A stretch of DNA of 64,000 nucleotides. Origin: Cinnamomum chago. Its lineage: Eukaryota > Streptophyta > Magnoliopsida > Laurales > Lauraceae. The notes beneath the pieces were generated by a model, which did no database searches, was not told where the DNA came from, and saw only the letters and a program-made list of their open reading frames with translations. Location of the stretch: the NCBI GenBank assembly GCA_038049695.1, contig CP142452.1, forward strand, positions 53,216,501 through 53,280,500, written 5' to 3'. A program made the position numbers and the translations under genes. Of this stretch, positions 24,096 through 35,040 are shown piece by piece. Each line of letters begins with the position of its first letter. The first letter of the stretch is position 1.

Positions 24096-26706
24096 ATGGA
24101 GCATCCGGAAGAGGATGGTGTCTGCGTTGGTGGCAAAGGGCTGGCCACCGCCAGCCCTGCTGCTGTCGGAGAAGATGGCAGCGGAAGGTGGGTGCCCAGC
24201 CTGCTGCGGCGGTGTACGACGGAAGGGCGCCGCCCTGGGCGCCCCTGCTGCTTCAGCGAACGACGGGGGCGACGAAAGGGCGACGTTGCTGCGGCGGGCG
24301 GTGTTGCTGCCGCGGTGGGTGACGAAAGGGCGGCGCCCCTGACGCTGTTGCAGGAGACGGACGGGGCGCCGCCCAAGGCGCCCCTGGTGCTGCTGCAGTC
24401 ATCGGACGGGTGCTGCCCCTGCTGCTGCGATGAGCCACGGCCTGCTGCTGCGGCGAGCCACGAACGGGGCTGGGGCTCCCCCTTGGGAGCCCCTGGTGGC
24501 GCTGAGGAAAAAAGGGGAAGGGGCGCCATCCTGGGTGCCCCTGCTGTTGGCGCTGGAGATGGAAGAGGCAGGGGTGCCACCCTGGGCGCCATTGCTGGTG
24601 CTGGTGATGGGAGGGGAAAAGGCGCATCTACTACTGGTGGCAGCGGCGAGAGTGGCGGGTGTGACCCGGGCGAGCGAAATTTACGTCCTCGCCCGAGTAA
24701 GTACCGGAGCAAGGTTGTTACTAATGACGACGGATCCAATGTTTGTACTCTTTTTAGCTTGCTCACTGCTGATAGTGATATTTTGAGGATCGCTGCCGTT
24801 TATCGTATTCCCCCTACTGTGTTATGCCGTCGAGCTGGATTGGATGAGCCCGCTTACGACGACTCGTCTGGTGATATTGCCATTTATGAAGAGATGCTCG
24901 AGGCCGGGATGAGGTTCCCCATGCCCTCCTCTATTTGCCGCATTCTTCATTACTTCTCATTGACCCCGGGGCGGTTAGCACCCAATGGTTGGAGAGTTCT
25001 GCTCGGCTTTCTTGCATTATGGAGGAGGGTTCATCACGAGGATGCTTCTCATGTGGAGTTCCATGCTGCCTACAGCATGATTGAGTCTCTGACCCCTAAC
25101 AGGGGATGGTACTATCTTACCCCTAGGGGTGGCAAGCTGCTCACGGGTTTGCGTTCCAATTGTCACAGTTGGAAATCCCGTTTCTTCTTTATTGGTGGAG
25201 AGTGGGCCTCTAAGATAGACCAGGCTTTGGTGCCCGTACGATGGGCTGAGGCAAAAAGATTTGGTACTTCACTGATTGCTCCTTCCTTTTTATGCATACA
25301 CATGCTCATTTATATTTTTTTTTGTTTTTTTTTTCCAGAGCCCCTAGTGCTCTCTTCGGATCAGGAGTAGAAACTGCAGGCTGTGAGGGCGCATCCTGAC
25401 AAAGATTTGGGCGTCCTCCTCCCTAAAGAGAGTTGTAGGACTAGTGGACCCCCTCAAGATCCTTCTAACATTGGTAGGACCCTCTCCGGAGTCTTCTTTC
25501 AAAACAAAAGGTACATAACCTTTTTTTTTACCTGATATTTCATACCTAAGTAATACTTTTGCTTCTGCAGCAGTAGACAGAGAGGTGATTGGGGCTCGCC
25601 TTTCGAGTAGGAGTGCCCCTCCTTCCAAGGCGGCAAGGGTAGACAACACTTCAAGAGGGAACTCTCCACCAGTAACTTTCAAGGCGAGCTCTCTCGTATC
25701 CACCCCTTCAGCGGGGGCACGACCGTGTTCCCATCGGGCGGCCTCTCCCGCAGTGTCTCCCCAGCCAGCGACCTCCTCCGCCACGATTGCTACTCCAGAG
25801 TCTTTTTCTCTGGCTATACCTTCTGCCCCTCGTTCGTGTCCTTCACGCTCGGGGGCTTCTACAGGGGCGCCAACTTGGGCTGGTCCCATGCTGGGCAATC
25901 CGCTGGTGATTCGGGAAAAGCTTGGGAGATTTGTGTTTCCTCCTGAGGTTACGCAGATTAATGCTTTGGGCACCGAGGGGGTTATTGACACATTCCTAGA
26001 GGGTCTGGCTCAGGTAAAGGCTTATTGTTCCCTTTTCTCCAGACTTTCATTTTTTATATATGTGTACTCTCATTTTCTTTGTCTCTTATTGTTTCAGGCT
26101 TCTACTGCGTCCGTCTACTTGTTATCAAGGGCCCAATATAGCAGTCAGCTGAAATAGGACAATGAGAGTATGCAAAAAGAGCTCTCCGTTGTTCAAGGGA
26201 AGATTGCTGCTCTTGAAGCTACTAGAAGAGCTTCCGATGCTGATCTTACAGCGGCCCGCGAGAGGGCGATCAGGCTTGAGACTGAGCTCTCAGCAGCCCG
26301 TGAGAGGGCGACCAAGACAGAGGCTGAGCTAGTGAAGGCCTGTGAGAGGGCTTCGCTCAATGAGGCTGAGCTAGTGAAGGCCCGCGAGAGGGCTTCGCTC
26401 AGTGAGGCTGAGCTTGTACAGACCCGCGAGAGGGCGTTGCTCAGAGAGACTGTTGTGGAGACAGAGATGAAGGTGGCACATGATAGAGCTTCTCAGGCTG
26501 AGAAGGAGTTAGCGAATGGTCTCGCTGATGCCTTTATTGATGGCTACGAGGAGCTCCGAGGGAAGATCTCTACTGCTTTTCCAAATATTGATTTTTCAGG
26601 CTTCGTGCCGACTGAGGCGCCTGATGATAGCAGTGGCAGCTCTGACGAGGATGATGATGCTGGGGATGATGCCGAGGATGAGGAGGATAGCTCTGAGAGT
26701 GATTAA
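24096..26706 (+). CDS. Antisense gene (aORF) of the Tat retrotransposon
   Basis: It runs opposite to the pol genes. Its N-terminal third is Gly/Ala/Pro/Arg-rich low complexity (about 24100-24660). A globular segment (about 24740-25250) contains YRIPPTVLCRRAG, AGMRFPMP and LAPNGWRVLLGFLALW, resembling the plant 'putative gypsy-type transposon' family (Pfam Transposase_28-like, from memory). The last part (26170-26706) is a heptad-rich coiled coil built on a ~14-residue repeat (AELVKARERAS) followed by an acidic Asp/Glu/Ser tail. T-rich stretches ending in AG at about 25320 and 26095 suggest introns. I chose the start at 24096 because the earlier in-frame ATG at 24027 lies at the expected transcription start. 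Function is unknown. I cannot tell whether the gene is whole. Confidence 0.6.
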
Positions 26707-28639
26707 GGGGCATGGGGCTTTTGTTGTACTCTTGTTTTTTAGAAAGGCAACCTTCAGCCTAACTTTTGGTAATTGAATAAAAATGCAAGGATCTTTTCTC
26801 ACAAAATGTAGTGTTTTATTCCTCCATTTCTTACTGCTTGAACAATGTCAATTGAAAATAGAGAAAAAAAATCAACTTAAACCCCGCACCCTCACTACTT
26901 GGCTACTCTGGCTCTTGTAGAATGTCACTGATAGTACCTCTTCAAATGTTCCGCGTTCCATGGATGGAGTAAGACCTTTCCTTCAGAATTTCAGATTTTG
27001 TAGGTGCCTGGCCTTACTATTTCTGTTATGAGGTACGGCCCTTCCCAGTTTGGTCCCAGCTTTCCTTCGCAAGAGTCCTTTGTGGCAAGGATCACCTTTT
27101 TGAGGACTAGGTCTCCCAGTTGAAAGGAACGAGGCTTCACCCTCGAGTTGTAGTACCTTGCCATGCGCCGTTTGTACTCCGCGTTACGGACCATAGCCAT
27201 CTCCCTTGCCTCCTCTATCAAATCGAGGTTGATGCGGAGTCCTTCCTCGTTAGTGATGGGGTCATGGGGATGGACCCTTGAAGAGTGTACACCTATCTCG
27301 ACAGGGATGACTGCCTCAGTCCCAAAAGCGAGAGAGAAAGGGGTTTCCCCCGTGGGAGTTCTCGTCGTGGTTCGATAGGCCCATAACACTCCTGGGAGCT
27401 CGTCAACCCAAAGACCCTTCGCTCTTTCGAGCCTTGTCTTTAGGTTGCGAAGGACAGTTCTTACCATGACTTCTGCCTGCCCATTTGCTTGTGGGTGTGC
27501 CGGACTGGAATGAGGCTGCTTTATATGGAGGTCGGAGCAGAAGGTGTTGAAGAGTTTGTTATCAAACTGCTTGGCATTGTCACTAATAATGGCGTGAGGT
27601 ATCCCAAAGCGACAGACTAGGTTTTTCCAGACAAAGTCTTTTACCTTTGAGTCTGTTATTTTCGCTAAGGGTTCTGCCTCCGCCCATTTTGTGAAGTAGT
27701 CAAGATGACTACAGACTTGCACTGTCCTCTGCTCAACGGAAGGGGGCCCAAGATATCAATGCCCCATTTGGAGAAAGGCCACGGGCTCAAAATTGAAGTC
27801 AGCTCCTCCGGTGGCTGCCTTGGCACAGTGGCAAAGCGTTGACACTTGTCGCATTTTTTGGAAATTTCTTTGGCATCCTTCACCATGGTAGGCCAAAAGA
27901 ATCCTTGCCTTAGTGCTTTGTGGGTAAGGGAGCGTCCTCCAGAGTGATTCCCACAGATTCCTTCGTGAATTTCACGGAGGGCGTAGTCAGCTTCCTCAGG
28001 TGAAAGACAGCGCAGCAGAGGTAAGCAGTAACCTTTCTTGTAGAGTGTGTCTTGCAGGAGAGTGAACTTTGAAGCCCTCATCCTAAATTTTTTCGCCTCG
28101 AGGGGATAACCTGGCTCTGTACCTTCTTGGAGGTACGCCCTTATGGGGGTCATCCAGCTTGACTCATCCGCTGTACAGTTGATGTTTATAGTATTTATAT
28201 CTAACTTACTCGGCTCCAACTAGTGCCCAATGAATGTTGGTTCGGCAGATGAGGCCTCCAACGATGAGGCAAGCCTGGCGAGTGTATCTGCTGCCATGTT
28301 TTCCCCTCTAGGGATGTGACAGATCTGGAAGCATTGGAAATGCGGGATCAATCTTTTCACCATACCAAGGTACTCCTGCATTCTTTCCACTTTAGCTTCG
28401 AACTCCCCATTTACTTGATTGACCACCAGTTTTGAATCACTGTAAGCAACAAGGGCCAAGGCGTCCATCTCTATCGCCAATCGCAGACCAGAGAGGAGGG
28501 CCTCATATTCTGCTTCATTGTTAGAGGCAATGAAGTGGAGTTTTATAGAGTACTTAATGGGCGTACCATCAGGGCTGATTAGGATGAAGCCAGCTCCACT
28601 TCCTTCACTGGTTGCCGAGCCATCAACATATAGTCTCCA

Positions 28640-28864
28640 AAGCGGTTGTGGCGAGAGAATCTGGTCGCCTGGATGAGGCTGGACGCGCAGGGGGTCTTTG
28701 GCGTTTGGTGAAGAGGTCCCTTGGGCGCCCGAAAGAGTCTGGGCACCCAGGGGGCTTTGGGCGCCTGAGGAGGAGGTCCCCTGGGCGCCCAGAAGAGGTT
28801 GGGCGCCCAGAAAGCTTTGGGCACCCGGAGAGCTTTGGACGCCGAGGCCTGAGGGGGAGGCCAC
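28640..28864 (-). repeat. GAQ-repeat linker between the two RNase H domains
   Basis: The DNA is a run of GGGCGCCCAG-like units (palindromic GGGCGCCC core). It encodes repeated LGAQ / SGAQ / GAQGTSS, forming a low-complexity linker of about 60-70 residues before LYVDGSA of the second RNase H. Confidence 0.8.
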
Positions 28865-30839
28865 CTAGGCGCCAGGAACAGATTGGGCGCCCAGGGGGTC
28901 TTATGCGTTCGGGGCCTCAGCGTGTGGAAGAGGCTGGGAGCCCTGGGTGCCCCTTTGGATGTCTTCGGTAGGTGGCAGATCGACTTGTGCGCCAGGGTCG
29001 ACAGAGTATGTAAATTCAGCTACAAAGTCAGTCAGGGCTTGTGCTTTGATGGCCGTCCTTGGCTGGTACTGGACATCAAACTCGCCTAGTTCTACTGCCC
29101 ACTTGACGAGTCTCCCGGATACATCCGGCTTTCCTAACATCCTCTTCAGAGGCTGATCGGTAACTACAACAATTGTATGGCTCTAAAAATAATGTCGTAG
29201 GCGCCTTGCCGTCGAGATGAGGGCGAGCGCCAGTTTTTCCAACTCCGAGTATCTGGGCTCTGCCCCTCGGTATGCTCTACCTGCATAATAGATGGGCTTT
29301 TGCACTCCATCATGATTTCTGATGAGGACAGAACTGACTGCTGAGGGGGAAGCAGAGAGATACAAATATAACACCTCGCCAGGTGCCGCATGTGAAAGAA
29401 GAGGGGGAGCGGACAAGTAGGCTTTAAGCTTCTGGAATGCCTCCTCAGCCTCGGGTCCCCATTCGAAAGTTTTCCTGAGGATTTTGAAGAATGGCAAGCA
29501 CTTGTCCGCAGACTTGGAAACAAATCTGTTAAGTGTCGCAACCTTTCCATTGAGGCGCTGCAGCTCCTTAGTGGAAGTGGGCGACCTCATGTCCAGTATA
29601 GCTTTGATTTTATCGGGGTTCCCCTCTATTCCCCTTTGGTTGACCATGAAGCCCAAGAATTTTCCCGACCCCACGCCGAAGGCGCACTTCTCAGGATTCA
29701 ACTTCATGCGATAGAGCCTGAGAATATTGAAAGTTTCTTGGAGATGGTCAATGTGATCTGCAGCAGCGAGGCTCTTCACCAACATGTCGTCCACATAAAC
29801 CTCCATGGTCCGCCCAGTCTGTGAGTGAAACATTTTGCTCACTAGGCGTTGGTAGGTTGCACCTACATTTTTCAGCCCGAAAGGCATGATCCTGTAGCAA
29901 TAAGTCCCCTTCGGGGTGATGAACGACGTCTTCTCTTGATCTGGGGGATGCATGCTGATCTGGTTGTATCCAGAATAAGCATCCAGGAAGGACAGCAGTT
30001 CATGTCCTGCTGTGGCGTCAATGAGGAGATCAATCCTTGGCAACGGGTAGTAGTCTTTTGGACATGCCTTGTTAAGGTCGGTGAAGTCGACGCATAGGCG
30101 CCACTTCCCATTCGCCTTCGTTACCATCACGACCTTTGAAAGCCATTCAGGGTATGTTACTTCCCTAACAGCCCCATTCTCTATTAGCTTCCCGACCTCC
30201 TTGTCCATTGCTTGGGCCCTTTCAGTGGAGGCGCCCCTTAACTTTTGTCGGATGGGCTTGTGGCGAGGGTCGACATTGAGGCGATGAGTGGCGACTTCGG
30301 GATCAATCCCTTCGAGATCCGCATGTGACCATGCGAAGATGTCCATGTTATTTTCAGAAAGTTTGTCAAGTGACGGACCAGATCCTCAGAAAGAGAAGAA
30401 CCAATGTATACTCTTCTATCAGGGAGGTCTTCATTTAAGACCACAGGGATGAGTGGTTCAACTGGTTCTCCCCTCTCTGTAGTGGCTTCGTCTCTCGGGT
30501 CCAAGATTCCAACTTGCAACGCCTCCTGTGGTTTCTTAGCTTTCATTGAGGAGACGTAGCATTCTCTTGTTGCTACCTGGTCCCCCCTTACCTCTCCGAT
30601 TCCATTCGGGGTTGAAAAGTGGAGGATGAGATGGTAGGTGGAGAGGATGGCTCTTATTGCATTAAGAGTAGGCCATCCCAGTATGATGTTATAGGCTGAG
30701 GGGCAGTCTATCATTAGGAAGTTGACCATTGTAGTGGAACTTCAGGGTGCTGCCCCGGCTGTGACTGGCAATGTGATTGCCCCTTAGGGATATACTTTCT
30801 CCCCGGAAAAGCCGATGAGGGGGGATTTGACAGGCTGCA

Positions 30840-31650
30840 AAGCTGAGAGTTGTGCATATGTGTATGTGTAAGCATAAGCGTGTGGTTGCGTACCTTTTCT
30901 GGGATAGCTCCCTATATATATAGGGGCCAAGAGTTGACTTTTGGAGGTAGAGTCCTATCGGACCTTACCCCGGCGTCTTAGAAGTAAAGTCCCATCAAAC
31001 CTTACCCTGATGTCTTGTGAATCCCGCTCTATCAGGAATTATAGACGTAACCGCCGGGTCAGGATGACTTCTTATCTCTATCCGACGCGTGTCCTTATCT
31101 CTCAGCACGTTCTGTAACGTGGCTGAGTCTCCATAGAGGTACAGTTGTCAGTGCACGTCTAGGTGAACCATTCTGGCACTATTACCTTGATGGACGAGGC
31201 TGAGATGGATGAGGCCGAGATCAAGAAATGCCTAACTAGTACTCTTACCGAATCTAGGACAACCTTCTGGCACTATTGCTGAGATTGATGAGGTCGAGAT
31301 CAAGGCATGCCTAGCTGGTACTCGTACCGAAGTAGGATAACCTTCTGGCACTATTGCCGAGATGGATGAGGCCGAGATGGATGCACGCCTAGCTGGTACT
31401 CTTACCGAAGCTAGGACAACATTCTGGCACTATTGCCGAGATATATGAAGCCAAGATCAAGGCATGCCTAGCTGGTACTCTTACTGAAGTTAGGACAACC
31501 TTCTGGCACTATTGCCGAGATGGATGCACGCCTAGCTAGTACTCTTATCGAAGCTAGGACAACCGAGATGGATGAGGCCGAGATCAAGGCATGCCTAGCT
31601 GGTACTCTTACCGAAGCTAGGACAACATTCTGTACTATGAAAATATCCCC
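30840..31650 (-). repeat. Probable 5' LTR-like flank of the Tat element, with tandem repeats
   Basis: Lies upstream of the protease-side segment. A palindromic TATA region (CCCTATATATATAGGG, 30910-30925) is followed on the minus strand by a CA-rich leader-like stretch. Further out (about 31165-31630) are about five 75-95-bp tandem units with TTCTGGCACTATTGC, GCATGCCTAGCTGGTACTC and ACCGAAGCTAGGACAAC. The layout fits a U3 with tandem enhancer-like repeats, a TATA box and R/U5, but I could not match it to the other end of the element, so the LTR call is inference. Confidence 0.45.
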
Positions 31651-33480
31651 GCACAAATATTTTGACTAAACAAATATGCATTATGCAATCTTTTTGCTTT
31701 TTTATTATAATACTTTCCTTGTATATATAAATTTATTAATTTGGATTTATTATCATGAATGCATGTGAATAAATGAATATTTATATTTTATAAGTGTTTA
31801 ATCCATTTTTAAAATAATCTTCAAATTATTTTAAAAAAGGACATGACTCTCTCGAGTCACCGTGTTGACTCTATCTGAGTCAAGTTTTTTGCATTGTACG
31901 AGTCCGAATCCGAGTCCCGAGTTTTCCAACCTAGGTTCCAATGCTATGAAGTAAGAGAGGATGGAGTACATGAAAAATCAAAGGAAGAAGGTGATGAAGA
32001 AAGAAAAGGTAGTGTAGGAACAGAGAGGATTGATTCTGAGGTTTGGTCTATCTCGGCATGATGAAGAGGTGAAGATGGGGCAGATAAAACGTTGATATGG
32101 CTAGAAGGTTGGTTACGTGTGAGAGAAAGATATGAATAGGTCTAGTGTTAGATCTGACGATAGGAGAGTAGTGGTTAACCTCATATGGAAAGCTTACAGA
32201 GATCGAGTGGGTGTCAGTAGTGGTGGGCGAGATAATGGAGACAATAATAGAGATGGCTTTGTTTATGAAATGATGAGACGTAATAGTAATGAAGGGAGAA
32301 GCCGAGTGGACTGAATTGGGTTGAATGGCTATTGGCAAGTGGGTTCAGGTATGGATGAGGGAGAGTATGATTTACGAAAGCGGGATGTCACTGTGTAGCG
32401 TCTATGGTTATGAACTTATGATAGAAACAAAGGGGGCGTGTGTTAAAGTAACGGTGGGTTTAGGTCCTGGTTTGATCCCAAGTATAAAGAGAGATTGGTG
32501 GGCGGGCCACAGATGGTTGGGTCAAGCGGACAAAATGTGCTTGGGTTTGAATGTGGATCGACCGTTGGGTTGGCTGGTGGCTTATTTGGGAATGATGGCC
32601 TCGAGTGGGTAGTCACAGGTTTGGGGATTTAATTGGTAAGGGAGTTGAATCGAATGCTTTGCTCGTTAAGGAAGAGATGATAGTGTACTCGGTTTTGGTA
32701 GTATGTAAATGAGAAGATAAGATGGTGACGGATGATAACGGAAATTGAGAGAAGGGCTGGGTAAAAGTGGTGGGTCTCGGCTGCAAGGTGATGGAAAAGA
32801 TGGAAATAGTGACTCAGGCTGCGAGTTGCCATACGGTCTGAGAGATGGTCTGTTCAAGTGGGTATGGAGTGGGTACCGTTCTATTTGGGTGAGTTCTGAG
32901 AGGAGTGGGTCTTGTTTTGTAATGGTGAAGAGATTGAGAAAACAGAGATGAGCATTGGAAGGGGCTGAGTTAAGTTGGGTTTAGTTGCTTGGCTTTGTGA
33001 GTTTTGGGTTGGTCTGATGTGGCTGAACTGATTTGAGTAACTGAGTTGAATGGGTTCTTAGTGAGATTTGAGTATGATGGGGGTCAATTTAAATTGATTT
33101 GAGATAATGTTGTGGCCCTCATATGATGATGAGTGAGGATGGGTACTGACTATGTTGGCCTGAAACTAAAAGGGAAAATCTATAAAGGAACTGATTTAAC
33201 CTAAATTGTGTTGGTCTAATTAGCATGTTGGACTAGGTTCAATTGAGGGTGAGGGATAGGGCAGCATTGTGGCGGCTTGAGGGGCAAAACTTGAATAAAT
33301 TTTCATTTCACCAATTGTTATAACTATCATATTTTTAAGTTTTCTTTTGACATAGTTGTAAGTTCAAGCATGAAAAATATATTATGACTCAAGACTAAAT
33401 TTTACATAAAAATTAAAACCAGTATCTATTCAGCCTTAACAAAATATAAGCAAAGAAAGTTGTAAAATAATTATTTCTTA
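31651..33480. other. No gene recognised
   Basis: AT-rich at first, then (31930-33280) a G-rich plus strand with many GGTTTGGG / GAGTGGGT words and short unassigned open frames. It may belong to an unrecognised transposon, but no termini or coding similarity were found. Confidence 0.4.
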
Positions 33481-33499
33481 GTACATTTCAACTCAATCA

Positions 33500-35040
33500 T
33501 CTATCAAAACGGAACTCAACGTTCTTTCAAATCTTGAAAATCGTCTATGATTGATTCTGTGTTAAGTTTCTCAGTAATTTCTTTTTCAATGTACACAATC
33601 AAATAGTCAGAGAGAAAATCATCCTCCATTTTGCTGCGAAGCCTAGTTTTGACAATATACATGGCTGAAAATGATCGTTCAGTAGTTGCAGTAAAAACTG
33701 AAAGAGTAAGCACAAGTTCAATCACTCTAAAAACAAGTTGGTAGACTGTTGGTCTTCTAGTCTTTACCAACTATTGACACGGATCAGAAACAGTTGACAA
33801 TTTTTGAAAGTCTAAATGTCGAACTACATTATACTCTTAATGGTGAAGTTGCATTCTCAATTGCATTTTCTCATTTTTTGTGTAGTCTTGAGGATAAAAA
33901 TTCTCTACCAACTTGCAAATATCATCACCTCTAAAAGATTCATGTGCATTTCAAGGATCCAAAGCTGAGCTAAGAATAAGCAACTCTACTGCATGCTCAC
34001 TAAACCGACAATTTAATTCTTGTAATTGAGAATCAATTACAGCATAAAAATTTTCTATTCGATAATGATGCTCAATTGTAAACTCATCTTGTTGATCGCA
34101 GGCTCAACCTCGTCTCGCAACATAATGAGCATTCATATCTAGGACATCTGTATTGCGTGCCTCACAAAATGATTTCACCTTGGTAAGTAAAGCATCCCAC
34201 CCAATATCTCTCAATTTTTGGATAAGTGCTTTAGTAGATAAAACAAGATGCATGGCATTTAAAATGTCGTGAGATTGACATTGCAAAGCTTGACAAAGTA
34301 ATTCAGTGATCTCCATGATTTCTTTCATGAGATGCAAGATGAAGACATTTAAATGAAGTCATTGCCTCGTAAGTTGAGTCCACATCTCATCATTGAGAAA
34401 GAATAGTTCCGTCCTCAATGATGTTAATTAGAACTACACATGTTAGACTAAACATCTTTATCAAGTTAGAAACTGATTTCAAGTGAAAACTCCAACGAGT
34501 ATCTCTTACCCATTGTAAAGAATCAATATGATTAAGTCCTCTCCCATTCTTGAGCTCATCAATGGCAATCAAATGTGCAATTTCAGCAGCTTGAGCAACT
34601 TTTAACTCATCATTACGCTTGCATGAAGCTCCAATAATATTGACAATTGAAGTCAATTTAGTAAGAAATTGATAAATTGGAATAACTTCTTTTGATGCTG
34701 CAACTAATGTCAATTGAAAGCGAAGTGCCAAACAATGGACATAGTAAGCATATAGACAATCATTCAAAATCAAAGCTTGTAATCCATTCCACCCACCCCG
34801 CATATTGCTTGTACCATCGTATCCCAGCCCTCTAATATTCTGAATATATAAATTATGATAAGACAATACAACATATATCTCATTTTTTAAGGTCAATGCT
34901 ATAGTGTTGGAGACATGAACAAGCCCAAAAAAGAATGCTCTCGCACAAAACTATCTTTGTCGACGAATCTCAAAACTATAGCCATTTGCTCATTTGACTT
35001 ATCACGAGCTTTGTCAACAATTATACAAAATTTTGCATCA
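33500..35040 (-). mobile_element. hAT transposase remnant (ZMYM1-like / DUF4371 type)
   Basis: On the minus strand, from 35040 downwards: DAKFCIIVDKARDKSNEQMA (the DUF4371 RNase H-like start), IRGLGYDGTSNMRGGWNGLQ and YYVHCLALRFQL (34896-34390), a middle segment QALQCQSHDILNAM (34337-34104), and the C-terminal hAT dimerisation domain with TATTERSFSAMYIVKTRLR and DYLIVYIEKEI (33770-33516). The order matches the plant hAT family annotated as zinc-finger MYM-type protein 1-like. The zinc-finger N-terminus is absent, and the pieces lie in different frames with stops between them, so it cannot make transposase. No TIRs were identified. The right edge abuts a copia LTR at 35041. Confidence 0.85.

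Larger units (their letters stand above)
23340..31650 (-). mobile_element. Ty3/gypsy LTR retrotransposon, Tat group (Retand/Grande-like), with antisense gene
   Basis: Parts on the minus strand in element order: protease-side segment (about 30840-30350, CPSAYNIILG), reverse transcriptase (about 30250-29750, catalytic VYVDDM), a first RNase H (about 29550-29180), a GAQ-rich linker, a second archaeal-type RNase H (about 28650-28220, LYVDGSA, NNEAEYEAL, YSDSKLVV), integrase with HHCC zinc finger and DDE core (about 28100-27200), and a C-terminal GPY/F-like module (EGPYLI, near 27030). An opposite-strand gene (24096-26706) sits between integrase and the left end. Two RNase H domains plus an antisense gene is a known trait of Tat relatives such as Grande and Retand. 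No recognisable gag was seen. It is broken, with a few breaks. Outer limits are approximate because the two flanks could not be matched as LTRs by eye. Confidence 0.85.

Noticed and set aside
24071-24766. 231-residue Pro/Ala/Ser-rich open frame on the minus strand
   Set aside because: It is the reverse-strand shadow of the GC-rich repetitive N-terminus of the Tat antisense gene; no domain and only low complexity.
27163-30287. Several plus-strand frames of 60-120 residues opposite the Tat pol region
   Set aside because: They are shadows of the conserved minus-strand integrase, RNase H and reverse transcriptase.
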